Positions 19,107-29,193 of a DNA stretch of 64,000 nucleotides are shown one piece after another; position 1 is the stretch's first letter; each line of letters starts with the position of its first letter. The notes under the pieces are model-generated. The model was not told the DNA's origin. It saw nothing but the letters and a program-made list of their open reading frames with translations, and searched no databases. A program made the position numbers and the translations under genes. The stretch comes from Burkholderia sp. GAS332 (GTDB taxonomy: Bacteria; Pseudomonadota; Gammaproteobacteria; Burkholderiales; Burkholderiaceae). The DNA is taken from positions 310,001 through 374,000 of the forward strand of contig FSRV01000003.1 in the NCBI GenBank assembly GCA_900142905.1, read 5' to 3'.

Positions 19107-20609
19107 TCACCGGTCACCCTCCAGCCATCGGACGAGCATGCCGGCCTGCGCGTACTCCCGGAATACAGCCTGATATCCCTCAAACCGGGTTGTTACCTCA
19201 CTGACCCGGTTACCATGGTGCTCGTTCTCGGCCGACAGCACGTCCAGCAGCGTGCGCTTGCCTAAGTGGTACCACTGCTCAAAGAAGGCCTTGCGCACAA
19301 TGTCCGTTTCGGTCGAGAGCTTGGCGTACAGGTCGGCGCGGCTGAGCAGCGCATGCGCATCCTGGTCCGCAGCCTGCACGCCGAAAGCGAGGTCGCGGCG
19401 CTGTTGCTCGACTTCCCGACGGCTTGCCTCTGCTCTCGCCAGTGCGGCCTTGCTTGCAGCCTTCGCTGACCCGCCCTGAAAGGCATTCCAGCTCATCGTA
19501 AGCATGGTTTGTCCAGATTGCTTGCCGCGCCCGGTATTGGCTGTCACCACCCAGTTCACTGCAGGCAGGGATGAAGCCTTCACCGCCGCGGCACTGAACT
19601 CGGCAGCAGTGGCTGCGGCCTGCGCCTGGGCAATCGCCGGGTGCTGCTCTACCTCGTCAAGCAGTCTGGACAGTGTGCCTGGCTGCAGAGACCAGACGCG
19701 TGTGCGCGGGATCATGACCGCGTTCTCGCCCACCAGTTTTTGCAACTGTAGTTCGGCATTGCGCACCTGCGTCTGCGCGCCGTCACGTTGGGCCTGTGCC
19801 TCCAGCAGCCGTGACTTGGCCTGGGTGAGCTCGCTGCTGCGGCCCCGGTCGACAGCGACGATCTCTCCAAGCATGCTGACGAGCTGTTGCATACGTTCGA
19901 CAAGCTGCTGACTCAGGTCCATGAGAAGACGCTGCTTGCCAAGCTCCACGAGTGTGGCCGCTACTTCGTATCCTGAAGCCTCGATTTCCGCCCGATACGC
20001 CTGCTGCGCGGCTTCAGCGGTTTGCTGCCTGCTGGCAATGGTCTTGTTGATACGGCCCCAGTCGTACACGCTGGTGGTCACATTCAGGCTCACGGCATTA
20101 CCAGGATTGGCAGAGCCGCCAGCGTTCGCGCCATACTGCAGGCTGCTTGTCTGGGCGCCAATCTGGACCTGTGGCCATCGCTCTCCTTTAGCTTGGTCTA
20201 CGTCCGCGATCGTGGCCTGATAGCTGGCCTGAGCCTGCTGGATTCGCGGGCTGCGATCGGCTGCAGCACTGACTGCCTCAAAAAAGATCCTGCGCAGTTC
20301 TGCCTCCGACAGAGTCGGCCCCGCACCGAAAGTATCCGGTTGCGATTCAAGCCATCGGGCAGCGGGGCCGGCAGCGCTGCCGGAAGCATCTACCTTGCCG
20401 CTTGAGGAAACGGTAGTCGTCACGGACCGATCTCCAGTCCTTCCTGCCACTTCGGCAACGGTTTTCTGCGGAATGCTGTCTGCATTCGCGGCTATCGCCA
20501 GGGGCGCAGTCAGCGTCAACAGCGACGCTGCGAGCCACGCGATCGCTCTTTTGCGCGATGGGGGTGGAGTAGGACGCGAAACAGTAAAGCAGTGTGCGGG
20601 AGCAGTCAT
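19107..20609 (-). CDS. TolC-family outer-membrane channel of the type I system
   Basis: A 500-residue outer-membrane efflux protein. The start at 20609 follows AGGATC at a good distance. The signal peptide (basic RKRAIAWLAASLLTLTAPLAIAA) ends near residue 40. The mature part has the two-fold TolC layout: RSPRIQQAQASYQATIADVDQAKGERWPQV with a DWGRI motif, long amphipathic helices, then a second half with HPAIAQAQAAATAAEF, and YHLGKRTLLDVLSAENEHH near the C-terminus. It is a LapE-type partner for the exporter and fusion protein at 5046-8599. An 11-kb stretch of mobile-element debris separates it from them. It is the first gene in its direction after a 1.3-kb spacer. Confidence 0.9.
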   Translation of the reverse strand: MTAPAHCFTVSRPTPPPSRKRAIAWLAASLLTLTAPLAIAANADSIPQKTVAEVAGRTGDRSVTTTVSSSGKVDASGSAAGPAARWLESQPDTFGAGPTLSEAELRRIFFEAVSAAADRSPRIQQAQASYQATIADVDQAKGERWPQVQIGAQTSSLQYGANAGGSANPGNAVSLNVTTSVYDWGRINKTIASRQQTAEAAQQAYRAEIEASGYEVAATLVELGKQRLLMDLSQQLVERMQQLVSMLGEIVAVDRGRSSELTQAKSRLLEAQAQRDGAQTQVRNAELQLQKLVGENAVMIPRTRVWSLQPGTLSRLLDEVEQHPAIAQAQAAATAAEFSAAAVKASSLPAVNWVVTANTGRGKQSGQTMLTMSWNAFQGGSAKAASKAALARAEASRREVEQQRRDLAFGVQAADQDAHALLSRADLYAKLSTETDIVRKAFFEQWYHLGKRTLLDVLSAENEHHGNRVSEVTTRFEGYQAVFREYAQAGMLVRWLEGDR

Positions 20610-21912
20610 GGCGTTGATCCTGTTGTCGGGGGGTGTTTGCGCCGCGCAATCGCCTGGCCGCGTGTTATTCCCTGCTGGACACGGGTGGTGGACGAGAGGT
20701 GCGATGTCGGTCTTGCCTGACATGGATCAGAAACTGACACGCTTCCTGGTGAACCTCTGCTGCACGACAACATGAAGGAGTATCAAATATCCGACGTACG
20801 CCGAATATCGGACGGCGACAGAGATCACCCCGACCCGACTGGGACTGGTCCGATAATGGGCGAAGCACTGATCAGGAGTGTCCGCTGACGCGCCAATTGC
20901 TCACTAAAGCAACGGCAATGATTGCCGCCAGGACATTAAACGATCTGTCATGCTCAAAGGCAGGGGCGGCCTCGCGCACCGTCATCCGGCCTGATGGAAA
21001 CATACAATGCACGCGCGGACGCTGGACAGAGGACCCGTGGTGCTCGCTAGGCCGAGGTTGTCCAATCCAAAAACAAGCTTCGCCCTGAGGCGATCCCAAT
21101 CGGTAACGGCTGCGTATGTGTGCACACTATCCTTTGATGATGGCAAAGGACAGGCGATGTTTTCTTGTGCACTGCAGAATTAGCTGCTTATCTTACGCAC
21201 CAGCGACATGGAACTAGCCGTATTGGCGTGACCGCGCTGTACGGCAATGCAAGAAAACGAAGCGCGTCCCTGTCTCCTACGCGAGAGCCCGCACCAAACA
21301 AAAATTGAGGGCGCGATCTGGGATATGACGGCAGGATAAGCTGATTCTGTCCTCCCTAAAACCCTTGAGGAGAGCCGCATCGCTAGGCGGTTCCGCTTCC
21401 CAAGACAACTGCGCCCTGGAATCAATGCATTACGAAACGAAGACCCTCTCGCTTCGATTTCGCTCTGGGCAGACGATGGCTGATGAACTACGCATGCCGC
21501 TTGTTGCCGATGCCGGGTGAACGATAAGAGCTATCACGACTATCGCCGTGATCACCAGTTCGTTTCCGGTCCTCAGCAGCCGGCGATAGCTGCTCAGATG
21601 ACGCGATGCGCGAGCGGATTGGACTAGCTGCATGGCAAGCACGCGGAAGTGTCAACAAATGGAAAAATCAGCAGTGCGCTGCATCAGGCGAACACGGCGG
21701 AGTATCCGCAATAAATCAGCTTCCCAGATGTCAACATCAAAAAATCAGACACGACGCCACTCAAACATACATAATTAGGACAGGTCAGCCGTTCGGGCGG
21801 CTGTGGCAAGCATCCCGTTCCGAATACCACGGTACGTCAGACGGCGTGCGCTGCAGCCGTCTGGTCAAGAAAGGCAGCGGACTCAAGTCCTCCGTTTTGA
21901 GGAATTTTGGCG
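20610..21912. other. 1.3-kb divergent intergenic region
   Basis: Separates the TolC-like gene (minus) from the second RcsB-like regulator (plus) and should hold both promoters. No gene is supported. The last 200 bases before the regulator are AT-richer (around AAACATACATAATTAGG at 21760), which suggests its promoter, although no confident -35/-10 pair can be named. Such length suggests lost genes or extensive regulation. Confidence 0.35.
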
Positions 21913-22569
21913 ATGAAAATCCGATTAGCGCTAGCCGATGACCATCCCGCGTTGCTTGCCGGGATCAAGCACGAACTCGACAGATTCCCGACGCTTGACG
22001 TAATCGGGACAGCTCGAAATTCGTCCGAGATTATAGAGTTGTTGTCGCGTGGGACTTGCGACGTTCTAGTCACCGACTACGCAATGCCAGGCGGTGACTA
22101 CGGCGATGGCATGGCGCTGCTCGCATTCCTGAGACGACGTTATCCGGATTTGAAGATCATCGTCTTCACAACTATTGACAATCCGGCCATGTCCCTTCAG
22201 ATATCAAAGCTCGGTATTCAGTCAGTACTTAACAAGGTCGACGAAGTCGGAGATTTGATTACAGCCATTCACGCCGCTTATGCAGGTGCGACATACATCC
22301 CTTCTCGCGTACGCGCACAAACACCCGTGTCGGCTGGCGGCCCGTCTGGGGAATTGACCAGCCGTGAAGCCGAAGTAGTTCGGCTTTATGTTTCCGGCAT
22401 GTCAATTAACGCGATAGCGACGCAGTTACACCGCAGCAAGCAGACTATCAGTACGCAAAAGGTCAATGCTATGCGCAAGCTCGGTATTGAGCGCGATGCG
22501 GAGTTGTTTCGCTACGCCTTTGAGAGTGGGCTTGTGGTAGGGGGGGTGTCAACGCCCACTGAAACCTGA
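21913..22569 (+). CDS. RcsB-like response regulator, paralogue
   Basis: A 218-residue regulator closely matching the protein at 12849-13541. It starts MKIRLALADDHPALLAG, with the phospho-acceptor Asp55 in LVTDYAMPGG and the YGDG insert. The HTH reads LTSREAEVVRLYVSGMSINAIA and then SKQTISTQKVNAMRKLGIERDAELF. The ATG at 21913 is chosen with GAGGA nine bases upstream. A TTG six bases earlier is in frame and possible. No kinase gene lies nearby. It is divergent from the TolC-like gene and therefore well placed to regulate the adhesin secretion genes, which is inference. Confidence 0.9.
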   Translation: MKIRLALADDHPALLAGIKHELDRFPTLDVIGTARNSSEIIELLSRGTCDVLVTDYAMPGGDYGDGMALLAFLRRRYPDLKIIVFTTIDNPAMSLQISKLGIQSVLNKVDEVGDLITAIHAAYAGATYIPSRVRAQTPVSAGGPSGELTSREAEVVRLYVSGMSINAIATQLHRSKQTISTQKVNAMRKLGIERDAELFRYAFESGLVVGGVSTPTET

Positions 22570-23224
22570 CCCACCCGGGTCCAGCATTACGCGGTAACTT
22601 TAGCTCTTTGCCATGTGCCTGTTTATCCCGGGCGGTTAATTGAGGCGAAGCACCGAACCGGGCTCAGTGAACGAAAGTTTCAGGTTGAGAAACAAGTGCA
22701 AGCATGCTGGTGAAGGCTTCGAACGGCAAGTGGAATTCGTGCGTGGCACGAGGTTTGGGCACTGTGCGAGAGCGCGCGGTAACGCCGGATCCCTCTAGCG
22801 TAGACGCGACTAAACCACAGATAGAGGTCTGAGATAAAGAACTGCATAGAAGCCGCTTTCGCTCGTTGTAATTCGCGGTCTTGATCGCAGATTCATGGAT
22901 CTTCACCATACCGGCTGTCTAGCACTCATCAGGTTGTGGCTCCCAGAAGGGCACGCCTCTCGCGATTGATGCCCCCAATTGTCAGGGCCGCTCTTTATTC
23001 GGGCCCCTGGATCACCAAGTGACGCGGGAGGCCTCCGTTTCGGTGGGGACAACTTCAGCGAGCGACTTCGTGTCGCAAGGTAGCAAATTACATGAGGCAA
23101 AAATCCTGACCTCGTAACAAATAACCTGAGTCAATGCGCCGGTGGCAGTTCTCGTTGGCGCCAGGCATGTGGTGCCTGGCAAAGGGCTGACAGATGCACT
23201 AGACTACGCGTTGGGGATAACGAA
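22570..23224. other. Spacer before tRNA-Asp
   Basis: About 650 bases with no supported gene. Only short frames lacking family resemblance are seen. The tRNA promoter must lie near its right end. Confidence 0.4.
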
Positions 23225-23301
23225 GGAGTGGTAGTTCAGTTGGTTAGAATACCGGCCTGTCACGCCGGGGGTCGCGGGTTCGAGTCCCGTCCACTCCGCC
23301 A
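23225..23301 (+). tRNA. tRNA-Asp (anticodon GTC)
   Basis: A 77-base cloverleaf. The acceptor GGAGTGG pairs with CCACTCC and the CCA is encoded at 23299-23301. The D arm is GTTC...GAAT. The anticodon stem CCGGC/GCCGG presents CTGTCAC with GTC at 23259-23261. The T arm is GCGGG-TTCGAGT-CCCGT. All stems are well formed, so it should be functional. Confidence 0.97.
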
Positions 23302-23639
23302 GTAGCCGCTGAAGGCGAAACCCCGGGGCACATCGAAGTTCATCGCGTTTCCATTTGAGGCGAGGTCGCGGACCTGTGGGCAGCGCAGTGTCATGAAACG
23401 CAGGTATGAGAGTCCATCGGCCTCAACCTGCCCGTGAATGGCTGGCGGCATTGCCATTGTGCCTGCGGCTGTCCTGCCCCGATCCAGCATGACGTCTATC
23501 ACCTGTTTTGTCAGCAGTCGGCTTTTGACTCCCAACAGTGCGTGCGGTTCAGCCAGTCGGCGCTATCAGACCATTGGCGGCGAAAAGCTGCTGAACATTG
23601 CTTCACACGCCGATCCGGTCAATCCCTCAGCGTGGCCGG
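23302..23639. other. Spacer after tRNA-Asp
   Basis: No supported gene. A minus-strand frame crossing the tRNA ends in SGRDSNPRP, a well-known artefact of translating tRNA antisense. No integrase or repeated tRNA 3' end is visible here. Confidence 0.4.
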
Positions 23640-24330
23640 ACAATGCCGTTACAATCAGTTCCGATAGCTAATGTCACTCGCGCTCGCGGCCTTCGCAACA
23701 GCGAGTGATCGGTCATCCCGGCCACCGTGTTCACTTTAAGGCAGTACGGGTTGCCCTCACCGTCCAGTATAAAGTCGGCACCGACCCAATCGGTGCAGCC
23801 GAGCACTCGAACGCGTGGCGCGCGAGCACCTTCAGGCGAGCGTCCTCTTGAGGTGCCAATCCGCACGAATTCAGGTATTGCGTCATGTCGAGAATGCAAT
23901 TCGCGTCGTAGTAGTAGAACTCGCTTGCCGGAATAATGCCGATGAACGACGGATCAAGATCGCTCGCAATATACGTGGTCTATTCGCCTCCGACTTCGAT
24001 GCGTTTCTCCACCAGCACGATCGTGTTGAACTTTGCCGCTTCCGCAATCGCTGTGGGGAGCGCCTCGGCTGCTTTCAACTTGATTACCACGACGCCCGAG
24101 CCATCGCTATCCGGCTTCACGAAAGCGAGGCCATCGCATGAATAAGGTCCCGCAAAGTTGCCGTTAAACGCAAAATATTGAGGATGATCATGCGCGCAGG
24201 CTGCAATCTCTTCCTCACCAGACACAGGATCAGCAACTTGGACAGGTGGTCCGCGCGCATTCCGGTCCCGTGATGCACGAGCCCCCTATCCTGCGTACCA
24301 TCATGAAAAACGGCGCTCGCGCCGTCCGGT
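23640..24330 (-). pseudogene. D-alanine-D-alanine ligase-like (ATP-grasp) gene, heavily decayed
   Basis: Pieces in different minus-strand frames line up as a Ddl C-terminal two-thirds. These are [35 protein letters not shown] (then a stop), [35 protein letters not shown], then after a frame change [26 protein letters not shown] and GMTDHSLL. These are the ATP-grasp Lys/Glu positions and the magnesium-binding E/K-V-N-T motif. The N-terminal domain is degenerate. The gene lies immediately downstream of the intact MurF-like fusion on the same strand, so the two probably formed an operon. Confidence 0.75.
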
Positions 24331-24383
24331 AATTTCAAGTGCCTGGCAGGTATACTTTTCACAGCGGTGAAGAACAATTCGGC

Positions 24384-27300
24384 CTACTTCCCGGCGCGCT
24401 CCTTCATCCAGGCGACGATCTGATGTATGCCCGTACTGTTCGAGCCCTTGAGCAGCACCACATCCCTGTCGACGAGTTCTTCCTGAAGGGCGAGCTTCAA
24501 TTCCGCCAGGGACTTCGTGTAGCGTCCACGGCGCAAAGCCGGCAACTGTTCCCAGAAACCGGCATAGAGTTCGCCCATGACATAGACGCGGTCGATCTCA
24601 CAGCGGTTGACCAGCGGTGCCAGACTGGCATGCAGCTGTGGTGCCTGGGGCCCTAGCTCCGCCATCTCGCCCAGAACCGCGACCCGTCTGCGGACATCCC
24701 TCATGTCTCGCAAATGCTCCAAAGCAGCCTGCATCGAACCGGGATTGGCATTGTAGGCATGATCGACGACGGTCAGGCGTCGTCCGTCAAACGTCAGTTC
24801 AAACTCCTCACCCCGGCCGGACAGCGCAGCAAAGCGTGCGATCCGTTCGAGCGCGGGCTCCAGCGGATAATTGAGCGCCGAGACGGCGGCCAGGACGGCC
24901 AGGCTGTTCAGCGCCATGTGCAAGCCTGTAGTCCCGATCTGGTAAGTGATATCGCGGCCCCTGATACGGACAACAACCTGCTGTTCGGACGGATCATAGT
25001 CTACAAGCTGAAAATCGCTGTCGGCGGTGGTGCCATAGTGAAAGACTCTCAGGTCCCGCTCCATGGCTGCCTTATAGACGGTATCCCATTCCAGCATGTC
25101 GCGATTCAGCACCGCGACACTTCCCGGCGACATGCCAAGGAAGATCATGCTCTTCGTCCGGGCAATGTCGGTGATCGTGCTGCTCGTGCCGAGATGGGCC
25201 GGCTGGATGTTGGTGAAAATGCTGATGTCCGGGTGGGCAATGAACGCACTCTTCCTCATGTTGCCAATTGCCACTTCAAGTATGACATGCGGTGTGTCCC
25301 AATTGATTGACGCAAGATTCCAGCTCACGCCTTGGGGGAGGTTTGCGTTGAACGCACTGGCGGCGGTCTGGCCGTAGACTTGGAGGGCATCAGCCAGCAT
25401 GGCCACGAGCGTGGTCTTGCCAGCGCTTCCCGTCACCGCCAGGATGGTCCCGCTCATCCTCTGGCGGGCATAGGCCCCCATCGCAAGGGTTGCGTCACCC
25501 GTGTCTGCGACGTGGAGGACTGGCAGATCGTCGGGTTGACCCTGGAGATCGAGACGGCTGGTTATTACCCCCGCCGGCCGCGGCTGCATTTTATTTATGA
25601 CATGGACAGGAACCCCCGTATCACCCTTTTCACCCTGGGCGACGACCATGTTCCCAACCTGCATGGCAGGTGCGTAGATGCACAGGCCGCTCGCCGTCCA
25701 ACCCGGCGACGGCGGCATGATCCAGGTGCCCTGTGTGGCCTCCTGGATCCGGGAGGCATTCCATCCCGGTGCGGTCGTTCCGGATACTGGAGCCCGCTCC
25801 GATTCCAGATAGTTCAGATAGGCAACGAAGCCGGACAGATAGTGCTCGACGTCGTCAATACGGATCCGGAAGGCGTGGTGGCGGATGAAGAAGCTGCCGG
25901 TGATCCTGGCCGGATTGGCAAAATACATCGCGAGTTCCGGCCAGAAATGGCCGTCCAGCAGGCGCTGTGCCCGCGTGTGTAGGGCATGAAAGAATCTGTC
26001 AAGATCGAGCCCGTCAAGCAGGTGCCCCAACTCGGGCTGCTGCAGGCGGCTGATCATCTGCTCGGCAGCCGTCATCAGTTCAAGCAGAGTCGGAAACGTC
26101 GTGATCCTCTCGATGACGAAGTCGAGATAGCTGGCGAAATTCCGGATCCCGAATCTGTAATACGCTTCCAGGGGCTTGTGACGGGTCAGTTCGTTCACGC
26201 AATAGCTGAGCCAGTGGTCATGCGCTTTCCAGTGTTTCGCCTTGATGAAGTGGCCAAACGCCTTCTCGACCGCTGCGAGCCACCTCGCATCGCCAGTCAG
26301 GCCGTAAAGGCGCATCAGGCCGAAGGCCGCTTCGCCGTCGTAATAGATGATCCGGAACGCCTGCTTCACCGACAGGTCCGGATAGTTCAGCACATGGCTG
26401 AAGCGACCGGTGACGGCGTCCTGCATGAAGAGGATGCCTGTCGCGAGCTGTTCAAGCAGCGCCAGGTATTCCCCTGAGCCGGTCAGCTGACTGTATTTGA
26501 CCAGCGCCAGGAGGCACACGCCGTTTCCACCCAGCTTGATTTCGGCCTGCCCGTCAACGAGAAACGCGGCCCGAGCCCCAGACGGCAATTCCACCGGCCT
26601 GATGAGATCGTTGACGAGATAATGCAGGGCCCCGTCGATTGCTGTCTTGAGGTCATTGTCCCGCGTCACTTCCCAAGCTTCGAGCATCGCATAGAGTGAG
26701 CTTGCATGGCGCAGGCTGTTGTAGGTGCCGATGGCGCGATCGAAGCAGGGATGCCAGCCATAGTGAAAGCGGCCGCCTGGCTGCACCTGGCCGGCCAGAT
26801 AGCGGCTGCCGGATGCGACGAGCGCCCTCACATCTCCGGGCTGGAGACGTCCGATGATGCGGTGGCCGGCATTCAGGCCAGTGCCGTGCAGAAGGTGTAC
26901 TTCCTCCGGCTGCAGGCTCGCGAACGCCCCGTGGGCCGAGAACACATACACCTCCCGCCCGTCTGCGAAATCCACCTTGGCAAGCTTGTGCCGGATGGCG
27001 GCATACCGTGTGAAGTTCTTCGTGTTCACAATGGCATGCGGTTCTGCCGTGCCTCCATAAAGCATGGCATTGGCATTCAGTTCGGTCTCCAGGAAGGCGT
27101 GCCTGAACTCGCTATCCAGCGCCACGCCGCAGCGGAAATAGTTGCGTTTGGTCTGTTTGAGGCGGTCTTGCAGCGCCTCCCAGGTCATGGCTTCAACGCT
27201 CTCAACCCAGTCCACCCGCAGCCACTGGACCGCCATTCCGGTTGCGCCGGCAAACTCCTGCGCCTGCTGCATGCCGGTGTCCCAGGCTTCGGCGAATGTC

Positions 27301-27485
27301 GGTGCCGAAGCGCTCATCACTTCTGCCCGCCGCCGCCCGTCGCTCAACGAAAAGAACAGGACAAAGGACGGCCAGGGTGCAGCCAGAGGCTTAACCTGCA
27401 GCTCAACGACGGGACGCAATCGCGCAAGCAGTACGGCGAGGTCCGCGGGATTTGGATGCGTGTGCTCAGACAGGGTGGACAACAT
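24384..27485 (-). CDS. 1033-aa fusion: unknown N-domain, (alpha/alpha) barrel-like domain, MurF-like ligase
   Basis: The C-terminal 440 residues are a Mur ligase of MurF type. Its features are P-loop GSAGKTT (686-692), TNIQPAHLG with a following TKSMIF (about 758-781), the nucleotide-contacting HMALNSLAVLA (856-866), and HAYNANPGSMQAAL (909-921), which matches the MurF YNANPxSM motif. MurF joins a dipeptide such as D-Ala-D-Ala to a peptidyl-UDP-sugar. Ahead of it, residues about 235-560 look like an all-helical toroid (HYGWHPCFDRAIGTYNSLRHASSLYAML, KLGGNGVCLLALVKY, FRIIYYDGEAAFGLMRLYGLTGD), as in six-hairpin glycosidases or epimerases. Residues 1-230 match nothing I know. There is no signal peptide. 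A dead Ddl-like gene follows. The MurF part is well supported; the overall function is unknown. Confidence 0.8.
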   Translation of the reverse strand: MLSTLSEHTHPNPADLAVLLARLRPVVELQVKPLAAPWPSFVLFFSLSDGRRRAEVMSASAPTFAEAWDTGMQQAQEFAGATGMAVQWLRVDWVESVEAMTWEALQDRLKQTKRNYFRCGVALDSEFRHAFLETELNANAMLYGGTAEPHAIVNTKNFTRYAAIRHKLAKVDFADGREVYVFSAHGAFASLQPEEVHLLHGTGLNAGHRIIGRLQPGDVRALVASGSRYLAGQVQPGGRFHYGWHPCFDRAIGTYNSLRHASSLYAMLEAWEVTRDNDLKTAIDGALHYLVNDLIRPVELPSGARAAFLVDGQAEIKLGGNGVCLLALVKYSQLTGSGEYLALLEQLATGILFMQDAVTGRFSHVLNYPDLSVKQAFRIIYYDGEAAFGLMRLYGLTGDARWLAAVEKAFGHFIKAKHWKAHDHWLSYCVNELTRHKPLEAYYRFGIRNFASYLDFVIERITTFPTLLELMTAAEQMISRLQQPELGHLLDGLDLDRFFHALHTRAQRLLDGHFWPELAMYFANPARITGSFFIRHHAFRIRIDDVEHYLSGFVAYLNYLESERAPVSGTTAPGWNASRIQEATQGTWIMPPSPGWTASGLCIYAPAMQVGNMVVAQGEKGDTGVPVHVINKMQPRPAGVITSRLDLQGQPDDLPVLHVADTGDATLAMGAYARQRMSGTILAVTGSAGKTTLVAMLADALQVYGQTAASAFNANLPQGVSWNLASINWDTPHVILEVAIGNMRKSAFIAHPDISIFTNIQPAHLGTSSTITDIARTKSMIFLGMSPGSVAVLNRDMLEWDTVYKAAMERDLRVFHYGTTADSDFQLVDYDPSEQQVVVRIRGRDITYQIGTTGLHMALNSLAVLAAVSALNYPLEPALERIARFAALSGRGEEFELTFDGRRLTVVDHAYNANPGSMQAALEHLRDMRDVRRRVAVLGEMAELGPQAPQLHASLAPLVNRCEIDRVYVMGELYAGFWEQLPALRRGRYTKSLAELKLALQEELVDRDVVLLKGSNSTGIHQIVAWMKERAGK

Positions 27486-28497
27486 GGTTTTACTCTTGGG
27501 TAGGTGTCAAGCGACACTCCTGCGGCCGGATCTCGGCTGCCCGGCCATGCCGCACGAAATCGCGGATATAAGGCCAGCCACGCCTTTGCCGGTGGGCGCC
27601 TATGGGTTGCATGGTTGCCGAGGATCAGATGAAGCTCCTTGCTCCAGGCGTCGCGATCGCCCTTGCGCAGGAAGCGCAGCCACCGCTGGTGACGATGCTT
27701 CGCCTGGCACCGGCCAATGACCGTCCCATCACGCGTGCTCAGCGCGGCAAGCAGCGGCGTTCACCATGGCGCCTGTCGTCGTGGCGCGTCTGCGACCACC
27801 GTCCCCGCTTCGCTAGCAAGCCCGGCTGGGTCCTGTCAGGTGCCTGGATTTGCGACTTCCCGTCGCAACAGACGACCAGCGCGAACTCCCGGGAATCGTG
27901 ATAAACAGTCCGACGATGTTCTCCTTGCGGCGCAATCAGTCACTCCCGCAACTGCCATCACCCGCTAACCAGCTGGATCCATTTAAAATTGACCGGACAC
28001 GATTGATTCATCCAGTATATACATCACAACTGTCGGCCTAGGGTTGGTGTTCAAGACCCGCGCCGGTTCTGATGATCCCCTCACGAACAGACTTTCTGTC
28101 TCAATCAACAGTGGCAGGTTTGCCGGATTCAACAGCCGTGCTGCCGCGCATTCCCGCCAGATCTCGAGCATCTCCTGCTGGCGCAGGGCCGAAGCCAGCA
28201 GATACTACTAAGCTTCGGAGTGAATTGTTGCCCGTGCACGCCATGCCGTTGCGCAAAACCAAGCAAGATTTGGAAGGCATCCTGATTCGATGCCACATTT
28301 CATGCAGTCGTTTCGTCGATTTTAACGGCGAGGCGCCGTCGACTTCTGCGCCTGCCTTCCGGAAAACGGGATCGTCATCGCGGCGCGATACTCGTCTGCG
28401 GCTGGGTCGCCGGGTTCGACTGATGCGCCTTGTGTCCATGCCCGGTGAAGCCGGTCCCCGGAACCTGCGAGCCGGCATCCGGTGCGTACCACCGCCG
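27486..28497. other. 1-kb region with no recognised gene
   Basis: Lies upstream of the MurF-like fusion and downstream of the DUF2846-like gene. One minus-strand frame at 27983-28171 (MLEIWRECAAARLLNPANLPLLIE) looks protein-like and is open after a stop just upstream, so it may be a gene remnant. No family is recognised. Confidence 0.35.
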
Positions 28498-29067
28498 TCA
28501 GGACGCCGCCTGGACGTACCGGCACGCCTGAATGGAGCCTGCACGCGAGAGCGCATGCAACTGGGCCCGGGCACCGGCAAGCTCGCGTTCGGCCTGTGCC
28601 CGCGCAACCGGCAGCGGCGTGCCATTCCCGTCTTCGCGCACCCTTAGGAAGTAGGTCTGGCCGCCCTCCAGCGTGACCTCGTGATGCGCCGACCTGCCTT
28701 GGTAGCGCGGCGCGTCGTTCACGAAAGCGCCCAGCGAGTGCTCGCCTGCGGCCACGCAGAAGATCGAATAGCCGGCGGACAGCAGCGCCGTATGGAGCTG
28801 GCCATCGAGATAGACATTGGCGCCACCTGCCGCCTGCCCCGGCGAGGCCGGGCGATAGTACACCACCTGCGCCTGGCGGGCGTCGACCGCCGCCACCGGG
28901 GCGTACACGGGACCGAATGCGTCGTGCGCCACAGTGCCCGCCTGACTGGCCGGCTGCGGCTGCCCTGCAACCTGCGGGTCTGCGGGCTGGGCCATGGCAG
29001 GCGTGGCCACCGACATCACGGCCGCGCCAAGCAGGGCGGCCACGAGCATGCTGTATTTCCTGAACAT
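28498..29067 (-). CDS. DUF2846-like exported protein downstream of the giant adhesin
   Basis: A 189-residue protein. The start at 29067 is set by GGAG eight bases upstream and gives MFRKYSMLVAALLGAAVMS...PAMAQ, a standard signal peptide cut near residue 27. The core has VYLDGQLHTALLSAGYSIFCVAAGEHSLGAFV and later VTLEGGQTYFLRVRED. This is the beta-sandwich pattern of DUF2846 envelope proteins: a displayed value, a gatekeeping Cys, and a length-sensing YFLRV strand. It lies 138 bases after the adhesin stop on the same strand, separated by a strong hairpin, and is probably part of the adhesin operon. A role in anchoring or assembly of the adhesin is only inferred. Confidence 0.7.
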   Translation of the reverse strand: MFRKYSMLVAALLGAAVMSVATPAMAQPADPQVAGQPQPASQAGTVAHDAFGPVYAPVAAVDARQAQVVYYRPASPGQAAGGANVYLDGQLHTALLSAGYSIFCVAAGEHSLGAFVNDAPRYQGRSAHHEVTLEGGQTYFLRVREDGNGTPLPVARAQAERELAGARAQLHALSRAGSIQACRYVQAAS

Positions 29068-29163
29068 TCTTAAAACTCCATCCCGGACCAATGTCCGGGC
29101 AAAAAATTATAGGTTGAGACAACTGGCGGCTCTCCCGCCAGAGGGCTCGGCGTGGCCACACGC

Positions 29164-29193
29164 GGGGCCGGGCATCGCAGGACGCCCGGCCCC
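29164..29193 (-). repeat. 10-bp GC hairpin between adhesin and DUF2846-like gene
   Basis: GGGGCCGGGC and GCCCGGCCCC flank a 10-base loop. There is no U-run, so it is not a classical terminator. It could stabilise the 3' end of the adhesin mRNA or attenuate transcription into the next gene. Confidence 0.6.

Noticed and set aside
20872..21642. Short minus-strand ORFs in the 1.3-kb spacer
   Set aside because: No start signals, motifs or recognisable family. Treated as non-coding.
23260..23535. 91-aa minus-strand ORF ending SGRDSNPRPPA
   Set aside because: SGRDSNPRP is the well-known spurious translation of the antisense of a tRNA 3' half.
24714..27503. Plus-strand ORFs opposite the MurF-like fusion
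   Set aside because: Antisense of a clearly coding gene with motifs in the expected order.
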